Source: Salipiger thiooxidans
Lineage (GTDB): Bacteria; Pseudomonadota; Alphaproteobacteria; Rhodobacterales; Rhodobacteraceae
Assembly (NCBI RefSeq): GCF_900102075.1
Contig: NZ_FNAV01000004.1
Location: 124,001-188,000 of the forward strand
Length of the DNA stretch: 64,000 bases
Direction: 5' to 3'
Shown piece after piece: positions 8,662 through 17,066 of this stretch. The notes beneath the pieces were generated by a model. It saw nothing but the letters and a program-made list of their open reading frames with translations. It was not told the DNA's origin and searched no databases. Numbering within the stretch: the first letter of the stretch is position 1; each line of letters begins with the position of its first letter. The translations under genes were made by a program, and so were the position numbers.

Positions 8662-9200
8662 CCGGCGGTCTTTTCGCCGTGGTTGGCCCCTCGGGCGCCG
8701 GCAAGGACACGCTGATGGAGGCGGTGGCGGCGCGGCGCCCGGAGGTGCGGCTGGTGCAACGGGTCATCACCCGGCCGTCGAGTGCCGGTGGCGAGGCCTT
8801 CGAGGGCGTCACCGAGGAGGACTTCGCCGCACGGGTGGCGGCGGGAGGCTTTGCGCTGCACTGGCGCGCGCATGGGCTGGGCTACGGCGTGCCGGTCTCG
8901 GTCGCGAGCGATCTCGCGGCGGGGCGGATGATGCTCTGCAACCTGTCGCGGGCGGTGCTGCCCGATGCCGCCGAGCGCTTCCCCGGGATGCGGGTGCTGC
9001 ACGTCACCGCGCGGCCCGAGGTGCTGGCTGGGCGGTTGGCGGCGCGTGGCCGCGAGAGCGCAGGCGACATCGCGGCGCGGCTGACCCGTGCGGGCTATCC
9101 GCTGCCGGGTGGGCTCCGGGTCACCGAGATCGACAATTCCGGCGCGCTCGAGGAGGCCGTGGCGCAGATGCTGGCGGCGCTTCAGCCGGCGAGGGCGTAG
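8658..9200 (+). CDS. phnN: Ribose 1,5-bisphosphokinase PhnN
   Basis: This 180-residue kinase is PhnN, which phosphorylates ribose 1,5-bisphosphate to PRPP, the last step of the C-P lyase pathway. The P-loop VVGPSGAGKDTL (8-19) and the guanylate-kinase-like fold segment RVITRPSS are visible. The ATG overlaps the phnL stop (ATGA). Its 3' end overlaps the convergent DUF1045 gene by 19 bases, so the two mRNAs are complementary at their ends. Confidence 0.9.
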   Translation: MTGGLFAVVGPSGAGKDTLMEAVAARRPEVRLVQRVITRPSSAGGEAFEGVTEEDFAARVAAGGFALHWRAHGLGYGVPVSVASDLAAGRMMLCNLSRAVLPDAAERFPGMRVLHVTARPEVLAGRLAARGRESAGDIAARLTRAGYPLPGGLRVTEIDNSGALEEAVAQMLAALQPARA

Positions 9201-9877
9201 CGGTGCAGCAGGTGGAAGCGACCGGCATCGTCCTCGCCGAAGAGGCAGAGCTCGGCCACGCGGAAGGGCGTGGGCAGGAGAGGCGCGAGCACCGGTGCGA
9301 GCGCCTGCGCCACGGACTCCAGCTCGTTGGGCGCGAGGCGGCCGCTGAGGGTCAGGTGGAAGCGGAACGCGTCCACCACGTACGGATAGCCCCAGCGCAG
9401 CAGGTTCTCTTCCTGCGCGGGGCTCAGGCGCGCCTTGCGGCGGCGTTCGAGTTCGGCCTCGGAGGCGGGGGCGCGATGGGCGTCGAGCCCGCGCACCACC
9501 TCGGCTGCGAGCCGGGACAGGGGCGCGGTGTCGCCCTGCGGGGTCAGCGCGAGGAAGCTTCCGAGGCGCGAGAGCGCGAGGCCGGGCATCTCGGCGGGCG
9601 CCAGCCGGGCCGCCAGCGCCGCGAGGTCGCGCTCGAGCGCGGCGCGGCTGCCGGTCAGGCGGAAGGGCGGCTTCAGCGTGCCGTGAAAGCCGTACTTGCG
9701 CGGCGTCGCGGTGATCTCGGCGACGGGTCGCGGCAGCCCCGGGACTTCGGGGTGCGGGCAGTCCGTGCCGGTCGCGGCGTCCCAGCCGAGCCAGGCCGCA
9801 GTGAAATCGGCCAGCGCCCCCGGCTCGGGGGCGTAGTAGATCGCGAAACGGGTAAACTCTTGCATGTCGGCAGCCAT
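9182..9877 (-). CDS. DUF1045 phosphonate-metabolism protein, 2H-phosphoesterase fold
   Basis: This 231-residue protein belongs to the DUF1045 family that accompanies phn operons. Two HxT motifs, H65-G-T67 (FHGTLKPPF) and H174-L-T176 (FRFHLTLSG), are the signature of 2H phosphoesterases, so it may hydrolyse a cyclic ribose phosphate, the job PhnP does in E. coli. No phnP is present in this locus, which supports that idea, but it is inference. Start ATGs at 9877 or 9865 are both possible. It is divergent from the second phnM with only 44 bases between. Confidence 0.85.
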   Translation of the reverse strand: MAADMQEFTRFAIYYAPEPGALADFTAAWLGWDAATGTDCPHPEVPGLPRPVAEITATPRKYGFHGTLKPPFRLTGSRAALERDLAALAARLAPAEMPGLALSRLGSFLALTPQGDTAPLSRLAAEVVRGLDAHRAPASEAELERRRKARLSPAQEENLLRWGYPYVVDAFRFHLTLSGRLAPNELESVAQALAPVLAPLLPTPFRVAELCLFGEDDAGRFHLLHRYALAG

Positions 9878-9887
9878 AGGCCGGTCA

Positions 9888-9905
9888 TGTCACGGAACGA
9901 TGACA
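9888..9905. promoter_or_regulatory. Small inverted repeat between DUF1045 gene and second phnM
   Basis: TGTCA-N8-TGACA lies centrally in the 44-base divergent gap. The TGTCA half-sites resemble Pho-box halves but are inverted rather than direct, so a PhoB site is uncertain. Confidence 0.25.
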
Positions 9906-9921
9906 CAGGAAAGGGCAGAGC

Positions 9922-11097
9922 ATGGGCGAGATGAGCGTGGGCCACATCCAGGCCACGGGCGAGACGGTGCTGGCGAATGCGCGGGTCGTGCTGCGCGACG
10001 AGGTGGTGCGGGGCAGCGTGCGGGTGCGCGAGGGGCGGATCGTGGCGGTCGACGCGGGCGCGGGCGTGCCGCCGAGGGCGCTGGATCTCGGGGGCGATCT
10101 GCTGATCCCCGGGCTGATCGAGCTGCACACCGACAATCTCGAGCGTCACATCCAGCCGCGGCCCAAGGTCGACTGGCCGCACGCGGCGGCGATCCAGGCG
10201 CATGACGGCGAGCTGGCCTCGGTCGGCATCACCACGGTGTTCGACGCCATGCGGGTGGGCTCGGTGATCTCGGGCGGGCGCACGGATTACCGCAAGTACG
10301 CGCGGCCGCTGGCGAGCGAGCTGATGCAGGCGCGCTCGAAGGGGATGCTGCGGATCAGCCACTTCCTGCACCTGCGGGCCGAGGTCTGTTCCGAGACGCT
10401 GCTCGACGAGCTCGGGGAGTTCGGCGCCGAAGACCGGGTGGGGATCCTCTCGATCATGGACCACACGCCGGGGCAGCGGCAGTTCCGCGACCTCGCGAAA
10501 CTCAAGGACTACGTCTGCGGCAAGCACGGCATGAACGAGGCGGAGTTCGCCGACCACGTCGCCGGGCTGACGGCGATCCACGCGCGGCTGGGCGAGGCGC
10601 ACGAGGCCGGCGCCGTGGCCGCGGCGCAGCGGCTGGGCGCGGTTCTGGCGAGCCACGACGACACGGTGCGCGAGCACGTGGTGGTGAGCGCCGGGCACGG
10701 CGTGCGGCTGGCAGAGTTCCCGACCACGGTCGAGGCCGCGCAGGCCTGCCATGACCACGGCATCGCGGTGATGATGGGGGCGCCGAACCTGATCCGGGGC
10801 GGTTCGCACTCGGGCAACGTGGCGGCGGCGGAGCTGGCCGAGAAGGGGCTTCTGGACATCCTGTCGTCGGATTACGTGCCCTCGGCGCTGATCACCTCGG
10901 CCTTCCTGCTGGCGGATCTCTGGGACGACCTGCCGCGCGCGGTGGCGACGGTGACCGCGACCCCGGCGCGGGCCACGGGGCTCGAGGATCGGGGCGTGAT
11001 CGCCGAAGGGCTGCTCGCCGACATGGTGCGCGTCGCGCATATCGACGGCGTGCCGGTGATCCGCGGCGTCTGGAGCCACGGCCGGCAGGTGGGCTGA
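9922..11097 (+). CDS. phnM: Alpha-D-ribose 1-methylphosphonate 5-triphosphate diphosphatase PhnM, second paralogue
   Basis: This 391-residue amidohydrolase is the canonical PhnM, producing ribose 1-phosphonate 5-phosphate plus diphosphate, the substrate of PhnJ. The metal-binding strand is LIPGLIELHTDNLERHIQPR (61-80), followed by DAMRVGS, a lysine-bearing strand, SHDDTV and GAPNLIRGGSHSGN. The LSSDYVPSAL segment supplies the final metal ligand region. It follows the phn operon on the plus strand after the DUF1045 gene. The window thus carries two phnM genes about 6.7 kb apart that flank the C-P lyase set. Confidence 0.92.
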   Translation: MGEMSVGHIQATGETVLANARVVLRDEVVRGSVRVREGRIVAVDAGAGVPPRALDLGGDLLIPGLIELHTDNLERHIQPRPKVDWPHAAAIQAHDGELASVGITTVFDAMRVGSVISGGRTDYRKYARPLASELMQARSKGMLRISHFLHLRAEVCSETLLDELGEFGAEDRVGILSIMDHTPGQRQFRDLAKLKDYVCGKHGMNEAEFADHVAGLTAIHARLGEAHEAGAVAAAQRLGAVLASHDDTVREHVVVSAGHGVRLAEFPTTVEAAQACHDHGIAVMMGAPNLIRGGSHSGNVAAAELAEKGLLDILSSDYVPSALITSAFLLADLWDDLPRAVATVTATPARATGLEDRGVIAEGLLADMVRVAHIDGVPVIRGVWSHGRQVG

Positions 11098-11521
11098 CGC
11101 AGGGCGGGGAGGGACCGCCAGGCCGGTTTTCTTCGAAGTTGCCTGACCGTGTCGAACGGCAAGCTGGTCCGACGGGTGGCGTTTTCTTGAAGCCCCCGCG
11201 CGGTCGTCCCTGCCCGGACAAGGCCGCGCGGTGGTGCCGCGAACGGCGGGACCGCAGACAGGAATTGCGGCTTCAGACAATCCCGGCGGGGCTCCGGTCC
11301 GGCGGCGGTCCTTTCGGCGCGGCCGTTCGGCCCCAAGGCGGCTTGGGGCCGAACGCTCGTCACCAGGAACGGCGCGGCGCGGGGGCATGCACGGAGGCAT
11401 AGCGACCGCCAGGTCCTCACGGAGCTGTGACCGATGCTTTGAAACAAGGGACGCTGCGCCTTCGTGGCTACGTGCAGATCCGGCCAAGAGGAGGTCGGAC
11501 GGCATGAACACGGAGGAAATC
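11098..11521. other. Intergenic stretch between phnM and the fasciclin gene
   Basis: About 420 bases. It contains a very strong hairpin (11324-11355) and near its end the fasciclin promoter region and ribosome-binding sites. I see no gene. Confidence 0.6.
11324..11355. terminator. Strong hairpin between phnM and the fasciclin gene
   Basis: A 14-bp perfect stem (CGTTCGGCCCCAAG / CTTGGGGCCGAACG) with a GCGG loop. It has no T-tract on either side, so it may be an RNA-stabilising or protein-binding structure rather than a classical terminator. Confidence 0.45.
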
Positions 11522-12076
11522 ATGATCCATCTCAAGAGCACGCTTCTCGCCACCGCAATCGTTGCAGTCTCGGCCCCGGCCTTCGCGGCCGACAACCCGA
11601 TGGTCGGGGGCGCCGCGATGTATCCCGACAAGACCATCGTGGAGAACGCCGTGAACTCGGCGGACCACGAAACCCTTGTGGCGGCGGTGAAGCAGGCCGG
11701 ACTTGTGGACACCCTGAACGGCGAAGGCCCCTTCACCGTCTTCGCTCCGACCGACGCGGCCTTCGACATGATCTCGGACGAGAGCCTGAGCCAGCTGATG
11801 ATGGACGAGAACAAGGCGCAGCTCGCCAAGATCCTCACCTGCCACGTGGTCGCGACGAGCGCGATGTCCGATGCCATCGCCGGGATGATTGCCGATGACG
11901 GCGGGATGCACCCTGTCCCGACGGTGGGCGGCTGCACCTTGCAGGCCAAGATGGACGGCGAGAAGATCACCCTGACGGACGAGCAGGGGCGCACGGCCAC
12001 AGTCACGATTGCGGACGTCAAGCAATCGAACGGGGTCATTCACGTCATCGACCGGGTGCTGCTGCCTGCGATGTAA
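11522..12076 (+). CDS. Secreted fasciclin (FAS1)-domain protein
   Basis: This 184-residue protein has a signal peptide (MIHLKSTLLATAIVAVSAPAFA, cleavage after about residue 22) and one FAS1 domain. The H1 and H2-type conserved stretches are visible as GPFTVFAPTDAAFD and GVIHVIDRVLLP. FAS1 proteins are envelope or surface proteins linked to adhesion. The ATG at 11522 has GGAGG 5 bases upstream; an alternative ATG at 11504 with its own AAGAGGAGG would add 6 residues. It is monocistronic and its biological role is not clear. Confidence 0.85.
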   Translation: MIHLKSTLLATAIVAVSAPAFAADNPMVGGAAMYPDKTIVENAVNSADHETLVAAVKQAGLVDTLNGEGPFTVFAPTDAAFDMISDESLSQLMMDENKAQLAKILTCHVVATSAMSDAIAGMIADDGGMHPVPTVGGCTLQAKMDGEKITLTDEQGRTATVTIADVKQSNGVIHVIDRVLLPAM

Positions 12077-12242
12077 TTCCTGCGACGCCCGGTTCGCGAC
12101 ATCGCCGGGCGACGCTGCGCATGTCTGCAAGCTGCCCTCGTCGTCCCCTTGTTACAGGGCTCTCGCGCAGACGTGCGCTGTCCCCGGCTGGACGAAACCC
12201 GGCCGGGGGCGCAACATTTCCGTAAGAGAAGGGAGGGGAACC

Positions 12243-12707
12243 ATGACCCGCAGAGGATTTCTTGCCACCACGGCCGCCGCGCTTGGCCTTGGAACCGATG
12301 CCGCGCTTGCCGCGGAGCGTTTCGAGATCTCTCGCAGCGACTCCGAGTGGCGCGCGATGCTGAGCGATCTGGAATACAAGGTGATGCGCGAGGAGGGCAC
12401 CGAGCGCGCCTTCACCTCGCCGCTCAACGACGAGAAGCGCGCGGGCACCTTCCTGTGCAAGGGGTGTGATCTGCCGCTCTATCCCTCGAAGACCAAGTTC
12501 GACAGCGGCACCGGCTGGCCGTCGTTCTGGCAGGCGCTGCCCGATGCGGTCGAGACCAAGGCCGACCGGTCGTTTTTCATGACCCGGACCGAGTGCCACT
12601 GCCGCCGCTGCGGCTCGCACCTCGGGCACATCTTCGACGACGGGCCGCAGCCCACCGGCAAGCGCCACTGCATCAACGGGGTTTCGCTGACATTTCGCCC
12701 GGCCTGA
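12243..12707 (+). CDS. msrB: Methionine-R-sulfoxide reductase MsrB, exported
   Basis: This 154-residue protein reduces methionine-R-sulfoxide in proteins. The zinc cysteines C72, C75, C120 and C123 and the catalytic C143 (RHCINGVSLTF) are all present. The N-terminus MTRRGFLATTAAALGLG has a twin-arginine pair and a hydrophobic stretch, so it is probably exported by the Tat system to repair periplasmic proteins. No resolving MsrA domain is fused. A GGGAGG-type ribosome-binding site precedes the ATG. Confidence 0.9.
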   Translation: MTRRGFLATTAAALGLGTDAALAAERFEISRSDSEWRAMLSDLEYKVMREEGTERAFTSPLNDEKRAGTFLCKGCDLPLYPSKTKFDSGTGWPSFWQALPDAVETKADRSFFMTRTECHCRRCGSHLGHIFDDGPQPTGKRHCINGVSLTFRPA

Positions 12708-13239
12708 TCCGGCCCTGACCCGGCACCGGTCCCGTGACTCCGGGTGACATGAGCAGGGCGCAAATCCCGACGAAACGGACATCCGCGACAGTCTAACGCA
12801 TTCGGGGGGAGGGGTCGGCCTGTGCGCCCAGGGGATTGGCGCACAGGCCTCGTCGGTCCGTGAGTGCCCGGTGCAGGGTGGTCCGGGAACAAGTCGGCGG
12901 CATAATTCCGCCGTACACCCAGGCTAGCACAACCTGAACGAGTGTGTCTATCACCTTTGGCGCGCTTATGAAAATTAGCTCTCAATCAGAGCGAGAGGCC
13001 CGGAAGCGGCCCGCCGAAAAGGCATTTCCACGGGATCGCGCGAGCTTTTGGCGAAAATTTGCGCATGCGGCAGTCGAAGAGTTTTCACCCGACAACCGGA
13101 AAGGGATTCGCCTGTGCGTTGAGTCGTCCTCCCGCCGGTCCATCTGACCAGGAGACGGGACGCTGGCCGCGCGGCCGCGGCCCCTCAGGGCCCGGCGGGG
13201 CGGAATGCGGCGCACGACGGGGCGCACCGCATGTAAGTT
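12708..13239. other. Intergenic stretch between msrB and the J-domain gene
   Basis: About 530 bases between convergent genes. Apart from a 12-bp hairpin (12817-12849) I see nothing; the short open frames here lack ribosome-binding sites and family resemblance. Confidence 0.6.
12817..12849. terminator. Hairpin downstream of msrB
   Basis: GGCCTGTGCGCC and GGCGCACAGGCC form a perfect 12-bp stem with a 9-base loop, 110 bases past the msrB stop. There is no T-tract, so termination is only a possibility. Confidence 0.4.
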
Positions 13240-13866
13240 CTATTTGAAGTTCCGGCTGTCCTTGATCTGGTCCCAGGCCCAGACCACCTCTTGCAGCTGC
13301 TCTTCCTGGCTGCGGTCGCCGCCGTTCATGTCCGGGTGCAGCACCTTGATCAGCGCCTTGTAGGCCTTGCGCACGTCGGCCTTGGTCTCGGCCCGCTCCA
13401 TGTCGAGGATCTCGAGCGCGCGCTTCTCGGTCGGGGGCAGCTTGCGCCCGCCGCCCGGGGCGCTGCGCCCGGGGTTGCGGGTGGCGTTGTCGCCAAGCAC
13501 CTGATGCGGATCCTCGATGCCGAGACGCGCCCATGCACGGGCCTCGGGGTCACGGTAATCCTTGGTCTTGCGCTCCCACACCTTGTCGGCGCTCTGCTGG
13601 GCGTTCATCTCGGCTTCGGTCTTGCCGTCGAAGAAGCTCCATTTCGCATTGTATTCGCGCACGTGTTCCTTGCAGAACCACAGGAATTCATCCAGCACGT
13701 CCGGTGCCTTGGGGGCGCGGAACTTGCCGGGCTCGTTGCAGCCTTCGTGCTCGCACACGCGGGTGGAGGTCTCCTGTTCGCCCGTCATGCCGCGTCTGCC
13801 GCGTGGATTCTTCTTCTTCGACGATTTGACGGACATGTCGAAACCGAAGGGATCAGGTCTGCTCAT
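13240..13866 (-). CDS. J-domain (DnaJ-like) protein
   Basis: This 208-residue protein carries a C-terminal J domain (about 145-205) with the HPD motif in LIKVLHPDMNGGD, which stimulates Hsp70 ATPase. The N-terminal part has a basic start and CEHEGCNEPGKFRAPK plus WFCKEH, cysteine/histidine pairs that may bind zinc. This layout is common in Alphaproteobacteria, but the client is unknown. Of two possible starts, the internal ATG at 13866 is preferred: it is preceded by AAGGTGAG. The gene is divergent from bolA. Confidence 0.82.
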   Translation of the reverse strand: MSRPDPFGFDMSVKSSKKKNPRGRRGMTGEQETSTRVCEHEGCNEPGKFRAPKAPDVLDEFLWFCKEHVREYNAKWSFFDGKTEAEMNAQQSADKVWERKTKDYRDPEARAWARLGIEDPHQVLGDNATRNPGRSAPGGGRKLPPTEKRALEILDMERAETKADVRKAYKALIKVLHPDMNGGDRSQEEQLQEVVWAWDQIKDSRNFK

Positions 13867-13940
13867 GGTCTCACCTTTTCGACTCGGACGAGGGAGTTTA
13901 GACAATCCTCAGGTAACTGGAAGAGGTCAGGAGGCGAAAT

Positions 13941-14198
13941 TTGTCACGGTCGGCGGAAATCGAGACACGGTTGCGCGAGGCTTTCTCGCCATCGGAATTG
14001 CAAGTGCGAAACGACAGCGATCACCATGCGGGGCACGCGGGTCACGACGGTGGGGGCGAGAGCCATTTCCACGTCAAGATGCGTGCGCCCGCGATGGAGG
14101 GGCTCAGCCGCGTGGCGCGGCACCGGGCCGTGCACAAGGCGCTCGGCGCGGATCTGACCGGCGCTATCCACGCGCTGTCGCTGGATCTCGACGCCTGA
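13941..14198 (+). CDS. BolA-family protein
   Basis: This 85-residue protein is a BolA/IbaG-family member, which works with monothiol glutaredoxins in iron-sulfur trafficking or as a stress regulator. The helix-strand pattern, ESHFHVKMRAPAMEGLSRVARHRAVHKAL, is typical. The start is a TTG placed 7 bases after AGGAGG; no ATG fits. A histidine-rich loop (NDSDHHAGHAGHDGG) precedes the conserved region. It is followed by a strong bidirectional terminator. Confidence 0.85.
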   Translation: MSRSAEIETRLREAFSPSELQVRNDSDHHAGHAGHDGGGESHFHVKMRAPAMEGLSRVARHRAVHKALGADLTGAIHALSLDLDA

Positions 14199-14202
14199 AA
14201 CG

Positions 14203-14237
14203 ACGCCCGGCCGCCGGTCTCGGTTGGCCGGGCGTTT
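14203..14237. terminator. Bidirectional intrinsic terminator between bolA and the DUF4177 gene
   Basis: ACGCCCGGCC and GGCCGGGCGT form a perfect 10-bp stem followed by TTT. It lies between two convergent genes and can serve both. Confidence 0.75.
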
Positions 14238-14257
14238 CCCGTGACCTCTGCGGCGCG

Positions 14258-14704
14258 TCAGCTGGTGGTGGCGCGCTCGGGCTGACGGTCGTCGTCCTCC
14301 GGACGCTCGGTCTCGGTCTCTGCTTCCGTCTCGGCGACGGGCTCCGGACGGGGCGCCTCTTCAGGGGCCTCGGGTTTGGCGCCCTCGGGCGCGTTCGTGC
14401 GCGCAAGGTCTGCCGCCGAGGTCAGGCGACGGCGCTCGAGGCCGCTGTCGTCCAGCGCCGCTTCTGCCGACGCGCGCGGACGGCGGAACACCAGAAGGTT
14501 GCGCCAGACGGTCTGGCTCGAGGTCAGGCCGCTGCGTTCCTCGCTCGGCAGGGTCTCGGCCCGCTGGTATTCCCAGCCCTCCGCCGCCATGTCGTTCATC
14601 AGGCGTTCGATTGCGTAGGCGAAGCGGGTTTCGGCGTTCTTGAGGCCCTTCGACTTCTCGCCCTTCGCGGGGGCGGGGAGGACCTTGTATTCATAGTTCT
14701 GCAT
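14258..14704 (-). CDS. DUF4177-type protein with acidic tail
   Basis: This 148-residue protein has an N-terminal DUF4177-like segment: it starts MQNYEYKVLPAPAKG, and AAEGWEYQRAETLP resembles the conserved NGWELV-type core. The C-terminal third (about 95-148) is low-complexity and rich in Glu, Pro and Ala, probably disordered. Function is unknown. It is convergent with bolA and shares its terminator. Confidence 0.65.
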   Translation of the reverse strand: MQNYEYKVLPAPAKGEKSKGLKNAETRFAYAIERLMNDMAAEGWEYQRAETLPSEERSGLTSSQTVWRNLLVFRRPRASAEAALDDSGLERRRLTSAADLARTNAPEGAKPEAPEEAPRPEPVAETEAETETERPEDDDRQPERATTS

Positions 14705-15071
14705 CGGAGACCTTCTTGCTGGCGCGAGCGCACCCTATCAGCGCGCCCCGGCTGCGTCACCCCGCGGCATGCGGCACGGCTTGGCGATATGGGGGGGATG
14801 CGGCCTGAAGGCAAGGGGCGACAAGGTGGAAACGAGAGCGTGGCCAGGAGCGGGCAAGGGGGTGTCGGAGGACGGCTCACGGCACCGTCCCCCGACGTCA
14901 AAATGGCTTTGCAGCTTTACGCGGTACAATCCAATCTGATCCACCTCCGATCAATACTGGAGGCGGAGCCGAGCGTCTCACGGACCCGGTAATAATTTGG
15001 TAACATTTACCCGACGTCAGAAGGAGTCATGGATTCCTTACCTTCGGTAAACAGAACGTGTCGCCCGCGCA
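14705..15071. other. Intergenic stretch upstream of the DUF4177 gene
   Basis: About 370 bases between the DUF4177 start and the ackA stop. It should hold the DUF4177 promoter. A possible 39-codon plus-strand frame at 15029 was considered and rejected. Nothing else seen. Confidence 0.5.
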
Positions 15072-16265
15072 TCAAGTGCTTGCGGATTCGAGAAATTTCT
15101 TCGCGGCGCGGGCGATCACCAGCTCTTCGTTGGTGGGCACGGCCATGATGCGGGCACGGCTCATGTCGGTCGAGATCACGGTGTCATTGCGGCCGTTGCG
15201 CTCGCGGTCGAGCTCGAGCCCGATCCAGCCCATGCCCTCGCAGACGCGCTCGCGGATCAGGCGCGAGTTCTCCCCGATGCCGCCGCAGAAGACCAGCGCG
15301 TCAAGCCCGCCGAGCGCCGCCGCCAGACCGCCCAGTTCGCGTCGGATGCGGAAGACGAAATAGTCGATGGCCTCGTTGGCCTCGACGGTGCCCGCGGCCT
15401 CGAGTGCGCGCATGTCGTTGCTGAGCCCGGAGAGCCCGAGCAGCCCCGAGCGCGAGTAGAAGAGCTCGCGCACCTCGTCGATGCTCTTTCCCTCCTGCTG
15501 GACCATGTAGAAGATCACGCCCGGGTCGATCTGTCCGGTGCGGGTGCCCATGGGCAGCCCGTCGAGCGCGGTGAAGCCCATGGTCGAGGCCACCGAGCGC
15601 CCGCCGATCATGCCGCACATCGAGGCGCCGTTGCCGAGGTGGGCGACGATCACCCGGCCGTCGTGGATCAGCGGCGCGATGCGCTTCAGCTCGCCCGCGA
15701 TGTAGTCGTAGCTGAGCCCGTGGAAGCCGTAGCGGCGCACGCCCTTGTCGTAATACTCGCGGGGCAGGGCGAAGACGTCGTTCACCTTGGGATGGGTGCG
15801 GTGGAAGGCGGTGTCGAAACAGGCCACCTGCAGCGCGTCGGGAAAGGCCTCCATCGCGGCCCCGATCCCCGCGAGATTGTGCGGCTGGTGGATCGGCGCG
15901 AAGGGCGACAGCCGCTGGAGCTCGGCCATGACCTCGGGGGTGAGCACCATCGGCCGGTCGTAGCTCGGGCCGCCGTGTACGACCCGGTGCCCGACGGCGC
16001 TGGCCCTGGCGTCGGGGAAATGCGCCCGCAGCACCGAGAGCGCCGTCGCCAGCGCCGAGCGGTGGTCGGCGGCCTCGGCCGGGGTCAGGTCGCGGGCGAG
16101 CGGCGACATGCCGGGCCCGAAGCTTGCCTTCAGGCGCGGCGTCTTGCCGATCGACTCGATGAGCCCCACCGCCATTTCGACAGGCGTGCTCTCGATGGCG
16201 AAGAGGCCGAACTTCAGCGAGGAGGATCCGGCATTGAGGGTCAGGGCGACGGGGGTCTTGGTCAT
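15072..16265 (-). CDS. ackA: Acetate kinase AckA (acetate/propionate kinase)
   Basis: This 397-residue protein interconverts acetyl-phosphate plus ADP with acetate plus ATP. The N-terminal LTLNAGSSSLKFGL, the central VACFDTAFHRTHP and HLGNGASMCG, and GTRTGQIDPG and CGGIGENS are all conserved ASKHA-kinase motifs. It lies 36 bases downstream of fabI on the same strand, so the two form one unit. No phosphotransacetylase gene is adjacent, so the source of acetyl-phosphate is not visible here. Confidence 0.93.
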   Translation of the reverse strand: MTKTPVALTLNAGSSSLKFGLFAIESTPVEMAVGLIESIGKTPRLKASFGPGMSPLARDLTPAEAADHRSALATALSVLRAHFPDARASAVGHRVVHGGPSYDRPMVLTPEVMAELQRLSPFAPIHQPHNLAGIGAAMEAFPDALQVACFDTAFHRTHPKVNDVFALPREYYDKGVRRYGFHGLSYDYIAGELKRIAPLIHDGRVIVAHLGNGASMCGMIGGRSVASTMGFTALDGLPMGTRTGQIDPGVIFYMVQQEGKSIDEVRELFYSRSGLLGLSGLSNDMRALEAAGTVEANEAIDYFVFRIRRELGGLAAALGGLDALVFCGGIGENSRLIRERVCEGMGWIGLELDRERNGRNDTVISTDMSRARIMAVPTNEELVIARAAKKFLESAST

Positions 16266-16301
16266 GGGAAGGCTCTTGCTTTGGTGTCGCTTGCGACGGG
16301 C

Positions 16302-17066
16302 TCAGGCGGTGATGGAATAGCCGCCGTCGATGTCGTGAACGCCGCCGGTGAGGTTGCGCGCCTCGTCCGAGGCGAGGAAGGCGGCCATGGCGCCCACGTC
16401 CTCGATCGAGGCCAGCACGTGCATGGGCGCGCGCCCGGCGGCGGCGTTCAGCATCTCGTCGAAATGGCTGATGCCGCTGGCAGCGCGGGTCTTGAGCGGC
16501 CCGGGCGACAGCGCGTGCACCGAGATGCCCTTGTCGCCGAGCTCGGCCGCGGCATAGCGCACGGCGCTTTCCAGCGCGGCCTTCACCGGGCCCATCATGT
16601 TGTAGTCGCGGACCACCCGGACCGAGCCGAAGAACGACACGGTGAGGCAGGTGCCGCCCTCGTGCATCAGCGGCTCGGCGAGACGGATCATGCGCAGGAA
16701 GGAATGCACCGAGACGTCCATCGCCATCTTGAAGCCCTCGGCCGAGCAGTCGATCACCCGGCCATGCAGGTCGTCGCGCGGCGCGAAGGCGATGGAATGC
16801 AGCAGCGTGTCGAGCCGGCCCCAGCGGCTTCCGATCTCGTCGAACACCGCCTCGAGCGCGCCCTCGCGGCCGACGTCGAGCGGCAGCACGATCTCGGCGC
16901 CGAGCTCCTCGGCGAGCGGGCGGACATGGGGTTCGGCCTTCTCGTTGAGATAGGTGACCGCGATCTCGGCCCCCTGCGCCCGCAGCGCCTTGGCGCAGCC
17001 CCAGGCGATCGAATGCTCGTTCGCGATGCCGACGACGAGCGCCTTGCGGCCTTCCAGTGAGAACAT
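16302..17066 (-). CDS. fabI: Enoyl-ACP reductase FabI-like short-chain reductase
   Basis: This 254-residue protein is a FabI-type enoyl-acyl-carrier-protein reductase. The nucleotide motif GIANEHSIAWG (13-23) replaces the usual GxxxGxG, as in FabI, and the active site DYNMMGPVKAALES carries the Tyr and Lys. LSPGPLKTRAASGI and the final GVHDIDGGYSI also fit. As first gene of a two-gene unit with ackA it may be a second copy serving a specialised role rather than the main housekeeping reductase; that is inference. Confidence 0.85.
   Translation of the reverse strand: MFSLEGRKALVVGIANEHSIAWGCAKALRAQGAEIAVTYLNEKAEPHVRPLAEELGAEIVLPLDVGREGALEAVFDEIGSRWGRLDTLLHSIAFAPRDDLHGRVIDCSAEGFKMAMDVSVHSFLRMIRLAEPLMHEGGTCLTVSFFGSVRVVRDYNMMGPVKAALESAVRYAAAELGDKGISVHALSPGPLKTRAASGISHFDEMLNAAAGRAPMHVLASIEDVGAMAAFLASDEARNLTGGVHDIDGGYSITA

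Noticed and set aside
15029-15146. 39-codon plus-strand frame with AAGGAG before its ATG near the ackA stop
   Set aside because: It runs into ackA antisense DNA, is Arg-rich and has no family character; the ribosome-binding site alone is not enough.
16302-17066. Treating the FabI-like gene as a generic short-chain dehydrogenase
   Set aside because: The GIANEHSIAWG nucleotide motif and the YNMMGPVKAAL active site are specific for the FabI group.
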